Below the pieces are notes generated by a model. The model did not search any database. It was not told the DNA's origin and saw nothing but the letters and a program-made list of their open reading frames with translations. DNA of 49,917 nt from Treponema sp. (GTDB taxonomy: Bacteria; Spirochaetota; Spirochaetia; Treponematales; Breznakiellaceae), in assembly GCA_031255285.1 (NCBI GenBank), contig JAIRSU010000026.1, positions 1-49,917 on the forward strand, in the 5' to 3' direction. Each line of letters begins with the position of its first letter. Position 1 is the first letter of the stretch. The position numbers and the translations under genes were made by a program. This document shows positions 25,338 to 34,328 of this stretch, piece by piece.

Positions 25338-27569
25338 ATGATAAGTGTCAGAGACCTTTCTTTCAGCTACGAGAATGAAACAAAGACAATCCTAGAAAAC
25401 GTCAGTTTTGATATACGCGAAGGCGAATACATCGTCTTGCTGGGGGAGAACGGATGTGGAAAAAGTACATTAGCCTCCTGCATAAACGGACTACTCGCAC
25501 CGCGGACAGGAAGTGTCTTGGTGAACGAGTTTGACGTATCAGCTGCGGTTCTTGCAGACGATGTTGGGTCTGGGAGAGCCGCGGAGAGTTTAAGACAGAT
25601 ACGTGCGTTAGTCGGTATTGTAACCCAGAACCCAGACTCGCAAATTATCGGTTCGACAGTCGAGGAAGATACTGCTTTTGGACCAGAAAATCTTGGAGTG
25701 CCGGAGTTAGAAATCAAGGCGCGAGTTGATCATGCGCTCATGGACGTAGGGCTTGAGGGATTGCGAGACCGTGCACCACAAACCTTATCAGGCGGAGAGA
25801 AACAGCGGCTTGCGATTGCGGATGTTCTTACCGTTGAAAGCCCTTACCTCCTTTTGGACGAGCCTGCGTCCATGCTTGATCCCGAAGCCGCGGATAGTCT
25901 TCTCACTCTCATGGACGAGTTGAATACAGAAGGTAAGACCATTATCCACATCACCCATGATTTAAAACATGCCATGCGAGCGCACCGCTGTCTTGTTCTC
26001 CACAAAGGTAGACTCGTCTTTGACGGAATGCCTGTAGACTTGCTCCAAAACCCGCGAGTATCAGAATGGGGGTTAAAGGCGGATTTTGTAAAGCCGCCGC
26101 AGATGCCTATGTTCATGGAACAACCGCCCATCATTCAATTTGATTCTGTGTCCTTTTCATATTTGAATACAAAGAAATATAAGAGACAATTTCAAGGTGG
26201 CGTTTCGTATTTTCCGCATGGTTCACGGACCGATTCCTCTGGATTGAATAATGTTACGGTGGGCATACCACAGAACAGCACAGTTGCGATTGTGGGGAAG
26301 AACGGATGTGGCAAAACGACGTTTCTCAAGCATATAAACGGCTTACTCACACCAGATACGGGTATTGTAAACGTTATGGGCGAAGAGAAACCATTCAGGA
26401 GGGCTGTGCTTGCTATTCAGTCGCCTGAAAGCGTGCTATTTGAAGCCTATATTGTGGACGATGTAGCGTTTGCGCCTAAAAATGCGGGGATTAAAGGTAA
26501 ACCGCTCGTCCAAATAGTTAAGAGCGCGATGGAGGACGTGGGCTTATCGTTTGCGGAATTTGCGAATAGGGAGACACAGATGTTATCAGGCGGGGAAAAA
26601 CGCCGCGCCGCGCTTGCAGGCGCCTTGGCTATGGACAGTCAAATCATTCTGTTGGACGAGCCGTTTGCGGGACTTGACGCAAAAAACCGTGTCCGCATTA
26701 TGAATATGATATTTGAACAACAAGCAAAAGGCAAAACGATTATCGTGGTAACTCATTCGTTAGATTCGGTGGAAGCTTTTGACTTTATGCTTGTCATGGA
26801 CAAGGGACGAATAGCGGCTTTTGGGACGCCATCCGAGGTTGCGTATCTTGAAAAGAAAAGGAGTATAGAGTCTGAGTTGCAGACGGACCCTGTCGGCTCC
26901 AAGCAAAGTTTAGGAGGCGCGAATCCACTTTCTCTCCTCCAGAGACTCGACGTGGACAAGAAACTACTGGCGCTTTTAGGTTTATGTGGCATCGTGTTAG
27001 CAGGTGATGCTTCTTTCTCTGTAGGAATATTGACTCTCATTCTCCTTGCGGGTGCACTCTGGGGGCGCGTTTCGGTCGGCTTCCTACTCAAGCATACCTT
27101 TTCAAGTCTTCCTCTACTCGGAATAGTCGTATTTTTTCAGCTTATATTCAACTGGGCGGACGATGAGAGCCGCGTAATCATTGAATTTCTCCATATATCT
27201 ATTACCACTGCGGAAGTTTATCGCTCTGTCTCCATCATAACCCGTGTGTTTGCAGTTGTAGCATGTCTGACACTTTACATAGCGGTAACGCCTCTACGAG
27301 AGACTCTTCGTGTGGTCAACCATTTTCTGACGCGCATAAGGTTTCCGCGTGGACGGGACGTTGCCATGACTTTGGGGATAAGTCTGCGATGTATGCCTAT
27401 TCTTACTGGGGAGGCAGAGCGTATCAGAACTGCACAACTCTCCCGCGGTGGCAAAAAGGGAGTCCGCGGCGCTTTAGCAATGATTGTCCCACTGTTGCTT
27501 CGCGCTTTGGAGAAATCAGAAACACTAGCGTCCGCCTTACTCCTACGCCTCTACCCACCACAAGAGTAG
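25338..27569 (+). CDS. Fused ECF transporter energy module: EcfA-EcfA'-EcfT
   Basis: One 743-residue polypeptide contains the whole energising module of an energy-coupling-factor vitamin/metal importer. ATPase 1 (about 1-255): Walker A GENGCGKST (36-44), signature LSGGEKQR (150-157), LLLDEP, switch His207. ATPase 2 (about 265-505): GKNGCGKTT (320-328), LSGGEKRR, IILLDEP, His473. T subunit (about 535-743): several membrane helices and the coupling helix with RTAQLSRG (697-704). The frame is open to 25236, but ATG 25338 begins the conserved MISVRDLSFSY. The ribosome-binding site is weak. No substrate-binding S component is nearby, so it may serve several S proteins. A 17-bp inverted repeat begins 2 bp after the stop. 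Confidence 0.9.
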   Translation: MISVRDLSFSYENETKTILENVSFDIREGEYIVLLGENGCGKSTLASCINGLLAPRTGSVLVNEFDVSAAVLADDVGSGRAAESLRQIRALVGIVTQNPDSQIIGSTVEEDTAFGPENLGVPELEIKARVDHALMDVGLEGLRDRAPQTLSGGEKQRLAIADVLTVESPYLLLDEPASMLDPEAADSLLTLMDELNTEGKTIIHITHDLKHAMRAHRCLVLHKGRLVFDGMPVDLLQNPRVSEWGLKADFVKPPQMPMFMEQPPIIQFDSVSFSYLNTKKYKRQFQGGVSYFPHGSRTDSSGLNNVTVGIPQNSTVAIVGKNGCGKTTFLKHINGLLTPDTGIVNVMGEEKPFRRAVLAIQSPESVLFEAYIVDDVAFAPKNAGIKGKPLVQIVKSAMEDVGLSFAEFANRETQMLSGGEKRRAALAGALAMDSQIILLDEPFAGLDAKNRVRIMNMIFEQQAKGKTIIVVTHSLDSVEAFDFMLVMDKGRIAAFGTPSEVAYLEKKRSIESELQTDPVGSKQSLGGANPLSLLQRLDVDKKLLALLGLCGIVLAGDASFSVGILTLILLAGALWGRVSVGFLLKHTFSSLPLLGIVVFFQLIFNWADDESRVIIEFLHISITTAEVYRSVSIITRVFAVVACLTLYIAVTPLRETLRVVNHFLTRIRFPRGRDVAMTLGISLRCMPILTGEAERIRTAQLSRGGKKGVRGALAMIVPLLLRALEKSETLASALLLRLYPPQE

Positions 27570-27570
27570 C

Positions 27571-27623
27571 CTTTTAAAGTGTCTGGCACCCGCCGCACCC
27601 ACTGGCGCCAGACACTTTAAAAG
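27571..27623. terminator. 17-bp perfect inverted repeat after the ECF gene
   Basis: CTTTTAAAGTGTCTGGC (27571-27587) and its exact reverse complement (27607-27623) flank a 19-base loop, starting one base after the stop codon. It can act as a terminator in both directions. The right arm contains the 16-mer also found at 6260-6275, so it may be a REP-like mobile palindrome. Confidence 0.7.
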
Positions 27624-27627
27624 CACT

Positions 27628-27696
27628 GTGAGTCGGGGTACTCACGCACCGTGAGTCGGGGTACTCACGCACTGTGAGTCGAGGCGCTCACGCTTT
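27628..27696. repeat. Tandem array, 3 units of 23 bp with internal hairpin
   Basis: Units at 27628, 27651 and 27674. The core GTGAGTCGGGGTACTCACGC has GTGAGT/ACTCAC arms. The third unit changes GGGGTA to GAGGCG yet keeps GTGAG/CTCAC. It has the same period and design as the array at 6324, and starts 10 bp after the shared 16-mer. Confidence 0.9.
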
Positions 27697-28066
27697 GGTG
27701 AAATTGTACTTCATCCACCGCATTATCTCAGATAAATTGCCGCCTCTCCCCCGGCTTTATCAAGAAATGAATATGGTTTCCCATGATGCAGAAGTCCCAT
27801 AACTGGAAACGGAAATTCCGCTTCGCTTTCTTAACAAAAGAGAGGAATAACATGTTGAATTGTGGTTCAAGAAGGTACATATCGTCATGGTCTATTTTTG
27901 ACGTAACTTCGAGCGAAGCAGGGTTACTTTACTTGCCGCGTACAAACCGAGTTGCGTTCTCCTCTACTAAATATATCGGGAATTCAGGCGAATGCCCCTC
28001 TGTTAATATGTCCTCTATCTCTATCCTCTTTTTATTCTCAATTATCATAACGCTATCAGAGTTAAC
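27697..28066. other. Intergenic region before the peptide-binding-protein gene
   Basis: No gene is firmly supported. A reverse-strand ORF ending at 27929 could encode about 39 residues from an ATG near 28048 (MIIENKKRIEIEDILTEGHS at its start), but it has no ribosome-binding site and no recognised family. A CTTCGAGCGAAG palindrome with flanking GTAAC/GTTAC lies just after its stop. Confidence 0.4.
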
Positions 28067-28096
28067 TTGACAAACACCCTGTACATTAATTATGCT
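28067..28096 (+). promoter_or_regulatory. Promoter of the YejA-like gene, predicted leaderless
   Basis: Consensus TTGACA (28067-28072), 18-bp spacer, TATGCT (28091-28096). The ATG at 28092 lies inside the -10 box and cannot be in the mRNA. ATG 28107, 10 bp after the -10 box, is therefore the likely start. Confidence 0.65.
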
Positions 28097-28106
28097 GATA
28101 GATGTA

Positions 28107-29930
28107 ATGAAATCTTTTCCTTTTTCTTCTAGCTCTTTTCTAAAGGCAACATTTTTTCTTCTTTTTCCTGTCAATGTGCTTATCTTGACCGCGCAAGAAC
28201 CCATTATAAAAGGCGCAACAGCTATCGCCTTACGTGGAAAGCCGAAATATACACATACGTTCACACACTTTGATTACGTGAACCCTGATGCACCCAAAGG
28301 CGGCTCGCTAACGCAGGCGAGCATTGGTACCTTCGACAATTTCCATCGCTATGCGCTTCGTGGCAACTGTGCGAATGGCTATGAATATTTCTACGATACG
28401 CTACTCAAAAGCTCGTTAGATGAAATCTCAAGCTACTATCCACTCATTGCGGAAAAATTTGACTATGCCGCGGACTATTCCTTCATCACCTTCTACATAA
28501 ACCCTAACGCAAAAGACCATGGTGGACAGCCAATCACCGCAGAAGATGTAGTGTTTTCATTCAATACTTTTATGACAAAAGGTGTCCCGCAGTTTCGTTC
28601 TTACTACGCGGGCATTACCGTGACTACCTTGGACATGCACACCGTGCGCTTTGACATACCCTTACCGGAAGGCGCGGACAAGGGCGATAAGGAAAAGATG
28701 CTTGGACTCTGCTCCTCGCCCATATTCCCGAAGAGATTCTGGGAGGGAAAAGATTTCTCCGAGCCGCTCATAGAACCGCCACTTGGCACAGGCGCTTACC
28801 GTGTTGCGGATTACCAGATGGGACAATATGTCATCATTGAGCGGGTGAGAGACTACTGGGCTACTGACTTACCGGTGAACAAAGGACAGTTTAATTTTGA
28901 TACGATTCGTTATGATTACTACCGCGATGAAACCGTATCCCTTGAAGCGTTCAAGGCAGGCGAATATGACTTTCGAAGTGAAGCTTCTGCGGTCAACTGG
29001 GCGACAAAATACACAGGTAAGAATTTTGACAATGGTCTTATCAAAAAAGAGACGATTTCCCATGAAATTCCACAAGCAATGCAAGCATTTACTTTTAATA
29101 TACAACGCCCGATATTCGCGGACCGGCGAGTACGCTGGGCGCTTAATTATTTCTTTGATTTTGAATGGATGAACAAAAACCTTTTCTACGGTCAATACAA
29201 ACGCACGCGCTCGTATTTTCAAAACACAGAATACATGGCGGACGGATTGCCCGCTCCTGACGAGCTTGCCATCTTGGAGCCAATACGCAGGCAGATCCCG
29301 CCACAAGTATTCACCACCGAATACCAGCTGCCTGCGACTGACGGAACCGGGTACATCCGTGCGCAGGCCCGCGAGGCGTTAAGCCTCCTTGCGGACGCAG
29401 GATGGGAGCTGAAGGGCGGAAAACTGCTCAACAAGACAGACGGCGGACAATTCGCCTTTGAATTATTGATTTACTCACCTGATTCGGAACGCATCGCCAT
29501 ACCGTTTCAGCGTAATCTTGCTAAATACGGAATTGATATGCGTATCCGTATGATTGATACGAGTCAATTTATCAACCGCCTGCGTTCCCGTGACTTTGAC
29601 ATGATTGCTCGCGGCTCTCCACTGAATGCATATCCAAGCGCAGATATGGCGATTGTCTGGCATTCAGCTTATATCGACTCAACATGGAATACGCCGGGAG
29701 TCACGGACCCGGCTATTGATTATCTGATTGAGCGGATTATGGAGAATCAAGAGGACGAATCCGTGCTTTTGTCTCTAGGACGCGCGGTTGATCGTGTCTT
29801 GATGTGGAATTTCTATGTGATTCCCCAATGGCACATTTCCGAGTTCCGTCTGGCATATATCAACAAATTCGCACGCCCCGCGATCCGTCCTAAATACGAC
29901 ATAGGACTGGATACGTGGTGGGTACGATAG
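28107..29930 (+). CDS. YejA-like peptide ABC transporter substrate-binding protein
   Basis: A 607-residue periplasmic binding protein of the SBP_bac_5 family, closest in pattern to YejA/microcin C-type proteins (HFDYVNPDAPKGGSLTQASIGTFDNFHRY near the N-terminus, then YSFITFYINPNAKDHGGQPITAEDVVFSFNT). A signal peptide is visible (LKATFFLLFPVNVLILTAQ). It should capture oligopeptides. Start 28107 is chosen over 28092 because the latter sits in the predicted -10 box; no Shine-Dalgarno precedes it. No permease or ATPase genes are adjacent, so it is an orphan component. A terminator follows at 30045. Confidence 0.88.
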   Translation: MKSFPFSSSSFLKATFFLLFPVNVLILTAQEPIIKGATAIALRGKPKYTHTFTHFDYVNPDAPKGGSLTQASIGTFDNFHRYALRGNCANGYEYFYDTLLKSSLDEISSYYPLIAEKFDYAADYSFITFYINPNAKDHGGQPITAEDVVFSFNTFMTKGVPQFRSYYAGITVTTLDMHTVRFDIPLPEGADKGDKEKMLGLCSSPIFPKRFWEGKDFSEPLIEPPLGTGAYRVADYQMGQYVIIERVRDYWATDLPVNKGQFNFDTIRYDYYRDETVSLEAFKAGEYDFRSEASAVNWATKYTGKNFDNGLIKKETISHEIPQAMQAFTFNIQRPIFADRRVRWALNYFFDFEWMNKNLFYGQYKRTRSYFQNTEYMADGLPAPDELAILEPIRRQIPPQVFTTEYQLPATDGTGYIRAQAREALSLLADAGWELKGGKLLNKTDGGQFAFELLIYSPDSERIAIPFQRNLAKYGIDMRIRMIDTSQFINRLRSRDFDMIARGSPLNAYPSADMAIVWHSAYIDSTWNTPGVTDPAIDYLIERIMENQEDESVLLSLGRAVDRVLMWNFYVIPQWHISEFRLAYINKFARPAIRPKYDIGLDTWWVR

Positions 29931-30044
29931 CAAAAATACAATAATCTCTTGTAAAAAATCTGGTAGAAAAATATGGGTCGGTTATCTTAGACATTTATTC
30001 AATTATTCTTAATAACGCCTGCCGTTGAGCGCCCGTATCCAACG

Positions 30045-30085
30045 GCCTCCACTGATCTGCCTAAAAACAGCGGAGGCATCTTTTG
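30045..30085 (+). terminator. Terminator downstream of the YejA-like gene
   Basis: GCCTCCACTG (30045-30054) pairs with CAGCGGAGGC (30068-30077) with one mismatch, followed by ATCTTTTG. A second stem GCCGTTG/CAACGGC lies just upstream (30020-30046). Confidence 0.55.
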
Positions 30086-30112
30086 AAACGACTCGACTTG
30101 CTCAACTGCGCT

Positions 30113-30631
30113 CTAGACCGCGATCATATCTTCAAATGCCGCAATGCCAGCGCTGTCCATAGCTCTGCTGATTTCCTTGCCGTCGTTAGACAACAAAATC
30201 GCAGTGGGTGTTGAAAATACATTACATTTGCCGGCTTCGGCAATCCCTGCTTCGGTATCCGCGTTCACTGTGACCACCGGTATGCCCAGCCTATTCGCCG
30301 CGTCCTTCGCAGATGGACACGATGGACACGACGGACGCACAAATAAAATCACCTGCGATTCCCTGTGCGTCGCTCCCGGCGATGCAAGCCTGACAAAAGG
30401 TGTAGATGCTTGTACTTCCTTTTCGTGAACGATTTTTTTTGCTATTTCCACCTCAGAAGCCTTATAGAGCAGGCGTTCACCGTATTCCTCACGCTTTCCC
30501 CTGTTCCAATTTCGTACAGACCGATAATAGCCCACGATGCGACTATAAACTTCCGCAGGTCTGCCTTCCACATGAGCAAGGGATTCCCTCGCCTTAGCCA
30601 AGTCTTTATCGATTGCTTCGATAGTTCTCAT
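30113..30631 (-). CDS. Glycyl-radical tail of class III ribonucleotide reductase fused to a thioredoxin-like domain
   Basis: A 172-residue protein. Residues about 1-22 are a short helix. Residues 26-56 (AEVYSRIVGYYRSVRNWNRG and following) match the C-terminal glycyl-radical motif of anaerobic ribonucleotide reductase, with the radical site predicted at Gly34. Residues about 92-172 are a thioredoxin/glutaredoxin-like fold with a CPSC redox pair (Cys102, Cys105) and the cis-proline region FSTPTAI. The upstream nrdD gene lacks this radical motif, so the two products together would make a complete enzyme, with the thioredoxin part as built-in reductant. GGAGG lies 5 nt before the ATG. The gene is 124 bp after nrdD, in a different frame. 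Activase NrdG is not in the window. Confidence 0.8.
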   Translation of the reverse strand: MRTIEAIDKDLAKARESLAHVEGRPAEVYSRIVGYYRSVRNWNRGKREEYGERLLYKASEVEIAKKIVHEKEVQASTPFVRLASPGATHRESQVILFVRPSCPSCPSAKDAANRLGIPVVTVNADTEAGIAEAGKCNVFSTPTAILLSNDGKEISRAMDSAGIAAFEDMIAV

Positions 30632-30755
30632 TATATCCTCCTGTGTATTGGAGAGAGTGGGATTTTTTCTATTTCTCTGTCAGCAAACAAAGCGTGTCAA
30701 TTTCACACAACATCGGTAACAGAAAATCCAGTTCTGTAATCCCAACTCTCGATTA

Positions 30756-32825
30756 TTACCCTACCTTTTGCAACTGCCGATCGTTTAGTACTACCACCCG
30801 CTCTTCTTCCAAGGCGGTAATCTGATCACGTAGAGTCGACTCCTCTTCTACCTTGCAACGTGGACAAGTAAAATACTCGCCCTTCAGGTACCCATGTATG
30901 GGACATACGGAGAAGGTCGGGGAAATGGTGTAATATGGGATGCGGTAGTTGTCGGCAATGGCTCTGACCAAAGAACGACATGTTTGCCAATTTTCAATAG
31001 CCTCGCCTAAGAAGGCATGAAACACCGTGCCACCAGTGTAGGCTGTTTGCAGAGACTCCTGCAAATCAAGCGCGTCGAAAACATCCTCCGTCTGCATGAC
31101 AGGCAGTTGCGTTGAGTTCGTGTAGTATGGCTCGTTCTTGCCCGCCGTAATGATGCCCGGGTAGCGCTCTTTGTCGTGCTTGGCAAGACGGTAAGACGTG
31201 GATTCTGCGGGAGTTGCCTCAAGGTTGAAAAGCTCGTCAGTCTCTTCCTGGAAGTCCGACAGCTTGTTCCGCATAAAATCAAGCACAGCAAGGCTAAACG
31301 CCCGGCCCTTCTCCGTATTAATGGTAACGTCCTCTCCTAAAAAGTTCTGTAGACATTCATTCATACCCACAAGCCCAATAGTGTTGAAATGGTTGTCAAA
31401 CGTCTTCAGGTAACGTTTGGTGTAGGGGAAAAGGCCTCTCTCTAAAAGACGATTCACTAACTTTCGTTTAATAGAAAGACTTTCCTTTGCCAGTCTCATC
31501 AAATCTTCAAGTCGTTTGTAAAAATCCTTCTCGTTCTTTGCAAGGTAGCCGATACGCGGTAGATTGATAGTAACAACACCGAGAGAACCAGTGAGCTCGT
31601 CTGATCCGAAAAGCCCACCCCCGCGTTTGCGAAGTTCCCGCTTGTCTAATCGCAACCTACAACACATACTTCGTACGTCCCCCGGGTTGAGGCTAGAATT
31701 GACGAAATTTTGAAAATATGGAGTACCATAACGGGCAGTCATTTCAAAGAGCAGGCGGGCGTTTTCGCTGTCCCAATCAAAGTCCGGAGTGATATTGTAG
31801 GTCGGGATGGGGTACTGAAAACCACGTCCTTCCGCATCCCCTTCAAGCATAAGCTCGATGAACAAGCGATTCACGCGGTCCATTTCCGGCTTACAGTCCC
31901 CGTACGTAAAGTCCATTTCTTCACCACCCACGACTGCTTTCATATCCTTGATGTCTTCAGGACAGTTCCAGTCTAAGGTGATGTTGGTGAATGGCGCCTG
32001 ACTCCCCCATCTACTCGGGGTATTCACCCCGAACACGAAACTTTGCAGGCATTGTTTTATTTCTTTATCCCTCAAGTTATCGGCACGTACAAAGGGAGCA
32101 ATATAAGTATCAAAGGACGAAAAAGCCTGCGCGCCCGCCCACTCGTTCTGAAGGCAGCCTAAAAAGTTGACCGCCTGTTGCATTAGTGTCGAAAGGTGTT
32201 TCGCCGGCTTGCTGGTGATTTTATCCGCAACACCGCCCAGCCCTTCGGCGATAAGTTGCCGCAGGGACCAACCAGCGCAGTAGCCGGAAAACATAGACAG
32301 GTCGTGAATGTGAAAATCCGCGTTACGGTGCGCTTCTGCGATTTCCGGCGTGTATACATTTTTGAGCCAGTAATTTGCGGTAATGGTACCAGAATTATGC
32401 AAAATCAAGCCACCCAACGAATAGTTGACATTGGCGTTTTCATTGACCCGCCAGTCTTCCTGCTTCAGGTAGCCATCCATCGTGGAATCAATGTCTAACA
32501 TAAGCCGCTTTACATCTCGCATTGCTTCATGCTTAGCACGATAAAGGATGTACGCCTTTGCCACTACGACTTCCTTTGTCTCGACGAGGGCGTTTTCAAC
32601 TAAATCTTGAATCTCTTCAATAGCAGGAATCGAATTTAGATGACGGGACTCCATCATTTCGCCAATCATCTCCTCAACGCGAGCGGTAATCGACTCAATT
32701 CTGTCTGCTCTTTTGCCGACGGATTTTCTCTCAACTGCCGTAAATGCTTTAGTTATAGCATTCTTTATCTTATCACGATCGTAGGTTTCAATTTCCCCAG
32801 ACCGCTTGACCACATACTTTATCAT
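30756..32825 (-). CDS. nrdD: Anaerobic ribonucleoside-triphosphate reductase, catalytic part
   Basis: Class III ribonucleotide reductase, making deoxyribonucleotides without oxygen. The 689-residue protein has an N-terminal ATP-cone (about 1-95, MIKYVVKRSGEIETYDRDKI), then the catalytic barrel (FHIHDL, NFLGCLQNEWAGAQAFSSFD, FVFGVNTPSRWGSQAPFTN, LEATPAESTSYRLA) and a zinc-binding region VCPIHGYLKGEYFTCPRC. It ends after a predicted helix about 30 residues later and lacks the RVxGY glycyl-radical motif that normally follows the zinc region; that motif is on the next gene. The start is ATG 32825, with AGAGGAG upstream. nrdR lies 56 bp upstream on the same strand. Confidence 0.93.
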   Translation of the reverse strand: MIKYVVKRSGEIETYDRDKIKNAITKAFTAVERKSVGKRADRIESITARVEEMIGEMMESRHLNSIPAIEEIQDLVENALVETKEVVVAKAYILYRAKHEAMRDVKRLMLDIDSTMDGYLKQEDWRVNENANVNYSLGGLILHNSGTITANYWLKNVYTPEIAEAHRNADFHIHDLSMFSGYCAGWSLRQLIAEGLGGVADKITSKPAKHLSTLMQQAVNFLGCLQNEWAGAQAFSSFDTYIAPFVRADNLRDKEIKQCLQSFVFGVNTPSRWGSQAPFTNITLDWNCPEDIKDMKAVVGGEEMDFTYGDCKPEMDRVNRLFIELMLEGDAEGRGFQYPIPTYNITPDFDWDSENARLLFEMTARYGTPYFQNFVNSSLNPGDVRSMCCRLRLDKRELRKRGGGLFGSDELTGSLGVVTINLPRIGYLAKNEKDFYKRLEDLMRLAKESLSIKRKLVNRLLERGLFPYTKRYLKTFDNHFNTIGLVGMNECLQNFLGEDVTINTEKGRAFSLAVLDFMRNKLSDFQEETDELFNLEATPAESTSYRLAKHDKERYPGIITAGKNEPYYTNSTQLPVMQTEDVFDALDLQESLQTAYTGGTVFHAFLGEAIENWQTCRSLVRAIADNYRIPYYTISPTFSVCPIHGYLKGEYFTCPRCKVEEESTLRDQITALEEERVVVLNDRQLQKVG

Positions 32826-32881
32826 TTTTCTCCTCTGATGATGAGGATTAGGATGCCGATTAGAAAGTCTTTGATAGACTT

Positions 32882-33370
32882 TCAACAACGCTGATCCATA
32901 CCTCCGTTCTTTACTCCTTTCCCTAATTTCTGTATTTCCTCAACGAATTCGTCTATGGTTTCAAAACGACGGTACACAGAAGCGAAGCGGATATAGGCGA
33001 CTTTATCTAACTCGTTCAACTTCTCCATTACCAAATCACCTATGACGCTTGCCATTATCTCATTACTTGTCTTGCCTATCATCGCGGTAGCATCCTCGAC
33101 CTCATTCACCAGACTTTCAACATTCATTTGAGATACAGGACGTTTTTCCACCGACCTCTGGATGCCACGCTCAATTTTAGCCCGCTCAAAAGGCTCGCGC
33201 CTACCATCTTTTTTAATGACCATAAAAGGTTTAACGTCAATTCTTTCGTAACTAGTAAACCTAAACCCACAACTCAAACACTCCCGCCGCCGGCGTACCG
33301 CATCCCCGGCCGCCAGTGTACGCGAGTTCGTTACTTTGTCGTCAAGACTACCACAATTTGGACAACGCAT
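32882..33370 (-). CDS. nrdR: Transcriptional repressor NrdR
   Basis: A 162-residue repressor of ribonucleotide reductase genes. It has an N-terminal zinc ribbon (MRCPNCG ... RRECLSCGFRFTSYER) and an ATP-cone (about 49-139) that senses dATP/ATP. The start is ATG 33370 after GGAGGAG; the frame is open further to 33418. It heads an nrdR-nrdD-radical tail gene row, so it probably regulates its own operon. I did not find a clear paired NrdR box. Confidence 0.93.
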   Translation of the reverse strand: MRCPNCGSLDDKVTNSRTLAAGDAVRRRRECLSCGFRFTSYERIDVKPFMVIKKDGRREPFERAKIERGIQRSVEKRPVSQMNVESLVNEVEDATAMIGKTSNEIMASVIGDLVMEKLNELDKVAYIRFASVYRRFETIDEFVEEIQKLGKGVKNGGMDQRC

Positions 33371-33626
33371 AGTTTCTCCTCCAAGTCTTTGTCTTATAAA
33401 GAAATGTATTTTCGACATCTACAATATGTAGTGTTTTTTACAGCTTTATTCCAATCAAATATAGTATATATAGTATCATCTTTTTATGCAAGAGGGTTTG
33501 ACGCTTTTCTTGAAAAAATACCAATGTATTATGTAATATTTCACTCTATTGGTGTCTAGAAAATCATACAAATGTCTCTTGTATAATCTTCTAAAAACGA
33601 ATAGGATGAAAAAGTATGGAGGAATT

Positions 33627-34328
33627 ATGAAGAATATAATATCTTTTCTTCTTCTTTATGTGATAATCCTGTTTAGTCTTTTCGGATGTGGGCGTTCTGC
33701 AAAGATAGACTATCGGATGAACGTTGCCGGACCAGATAACGGGAATTATTTCAATTGGAGCGCAAAAAACGTAACGGTGAGGGACGCTTTTGACCCGTCT
33801 GCACCAGGAGAAAATGGTACCACTGGCGCGAGTAAAGCCAAGTCTACTACCCGCTTCGATGCGGCTGTCACCTACGTTATCTCATCAAACACGGTGAAAC
33901 ACACAGGCTACGCCCTATCATCGGGCTTACGCGGACTATTTCTTTATGCGGTCGCACCGGATGTCATTCGCGTCAACGACCAGTTGTCCGTAACAGCTAA
34001 CGATAAGGAGTTGACCATCCGCTATATTCATCGCGACTCCGCGTATGAAATCAAGACCGATGCGGCAGGCAAAATAAACGTAACCACAGCATGCAAAATC
34101 GCCCGCGGTGTCTGCTCAACAGAGGATCAACGCACATTCACTTTGAAGCCAGACTTCTCGAAGACAGGCTCCGCATCATCCGATATGGGCGATTTTGACT
34201 GGTCAAAGGCTGTGTTTACGACGGATGCATCCAGTGAAGACTCAACGCATCACTACGTTGGTTCGCTTGATGCTGAATTCGCTAACAACGTTCTCACCAT
34301 TAAAGGTTCACTGAAAGAAACGAGGTAA
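33627..34328 (+). CDS. Lipoprotein of unknown function
   Basis: A 233-residue exported lipoprotein. The signal peptide MKNIISFLLLYVIILFSLFGC ends in a lipobox with Cys about 21. The mature part is beta-rich with Ser/Thr- and Asn-rich stretches and two cysteines in TTACKIARGVCST. I recognise no domain. GGAGG lies 5 nt before ATG 33627, and a TATAAT box is at 33582-33587 with no good -35. Its 3' end overlaps the convergent rnhA gene by 29 bp. Confidence 0.75.
   Translation: MKNIISFLLLYVIILFSLFGCGRSAKIDYRMNVAGPDNGNYFNWSAKNVTVRDAFDPSAPGENGTTGASKAKSTTRFDAAVTYVISSNTVKHTGYALSSGLRGLFLYAVAPDVIRVNDQLSVTANDKELTIRYIHRDSAYEIKTDAAGKINVTTACKIARGVCSTEDQRTFTLKPDFSKTGSASSDMGDFDWSKAVFTTDASSEDSTHHYVGSLDAEFANNVLTIKGSLKETR

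Noticed and set aside
28092-28106. Upstream ATG of the YejA-like protein
   Set aside because: It lies within the predicted -10 box, and the downstream ATG gives a normal signal peptide.
27929-28264. A 111-residue reverse-strand ORF
   Set aside because: Its first two thirds are antisense to the YejA-like gene and its promoter. Only a 39-codon tail is conceivable, with no ribosome-binding site or family match.
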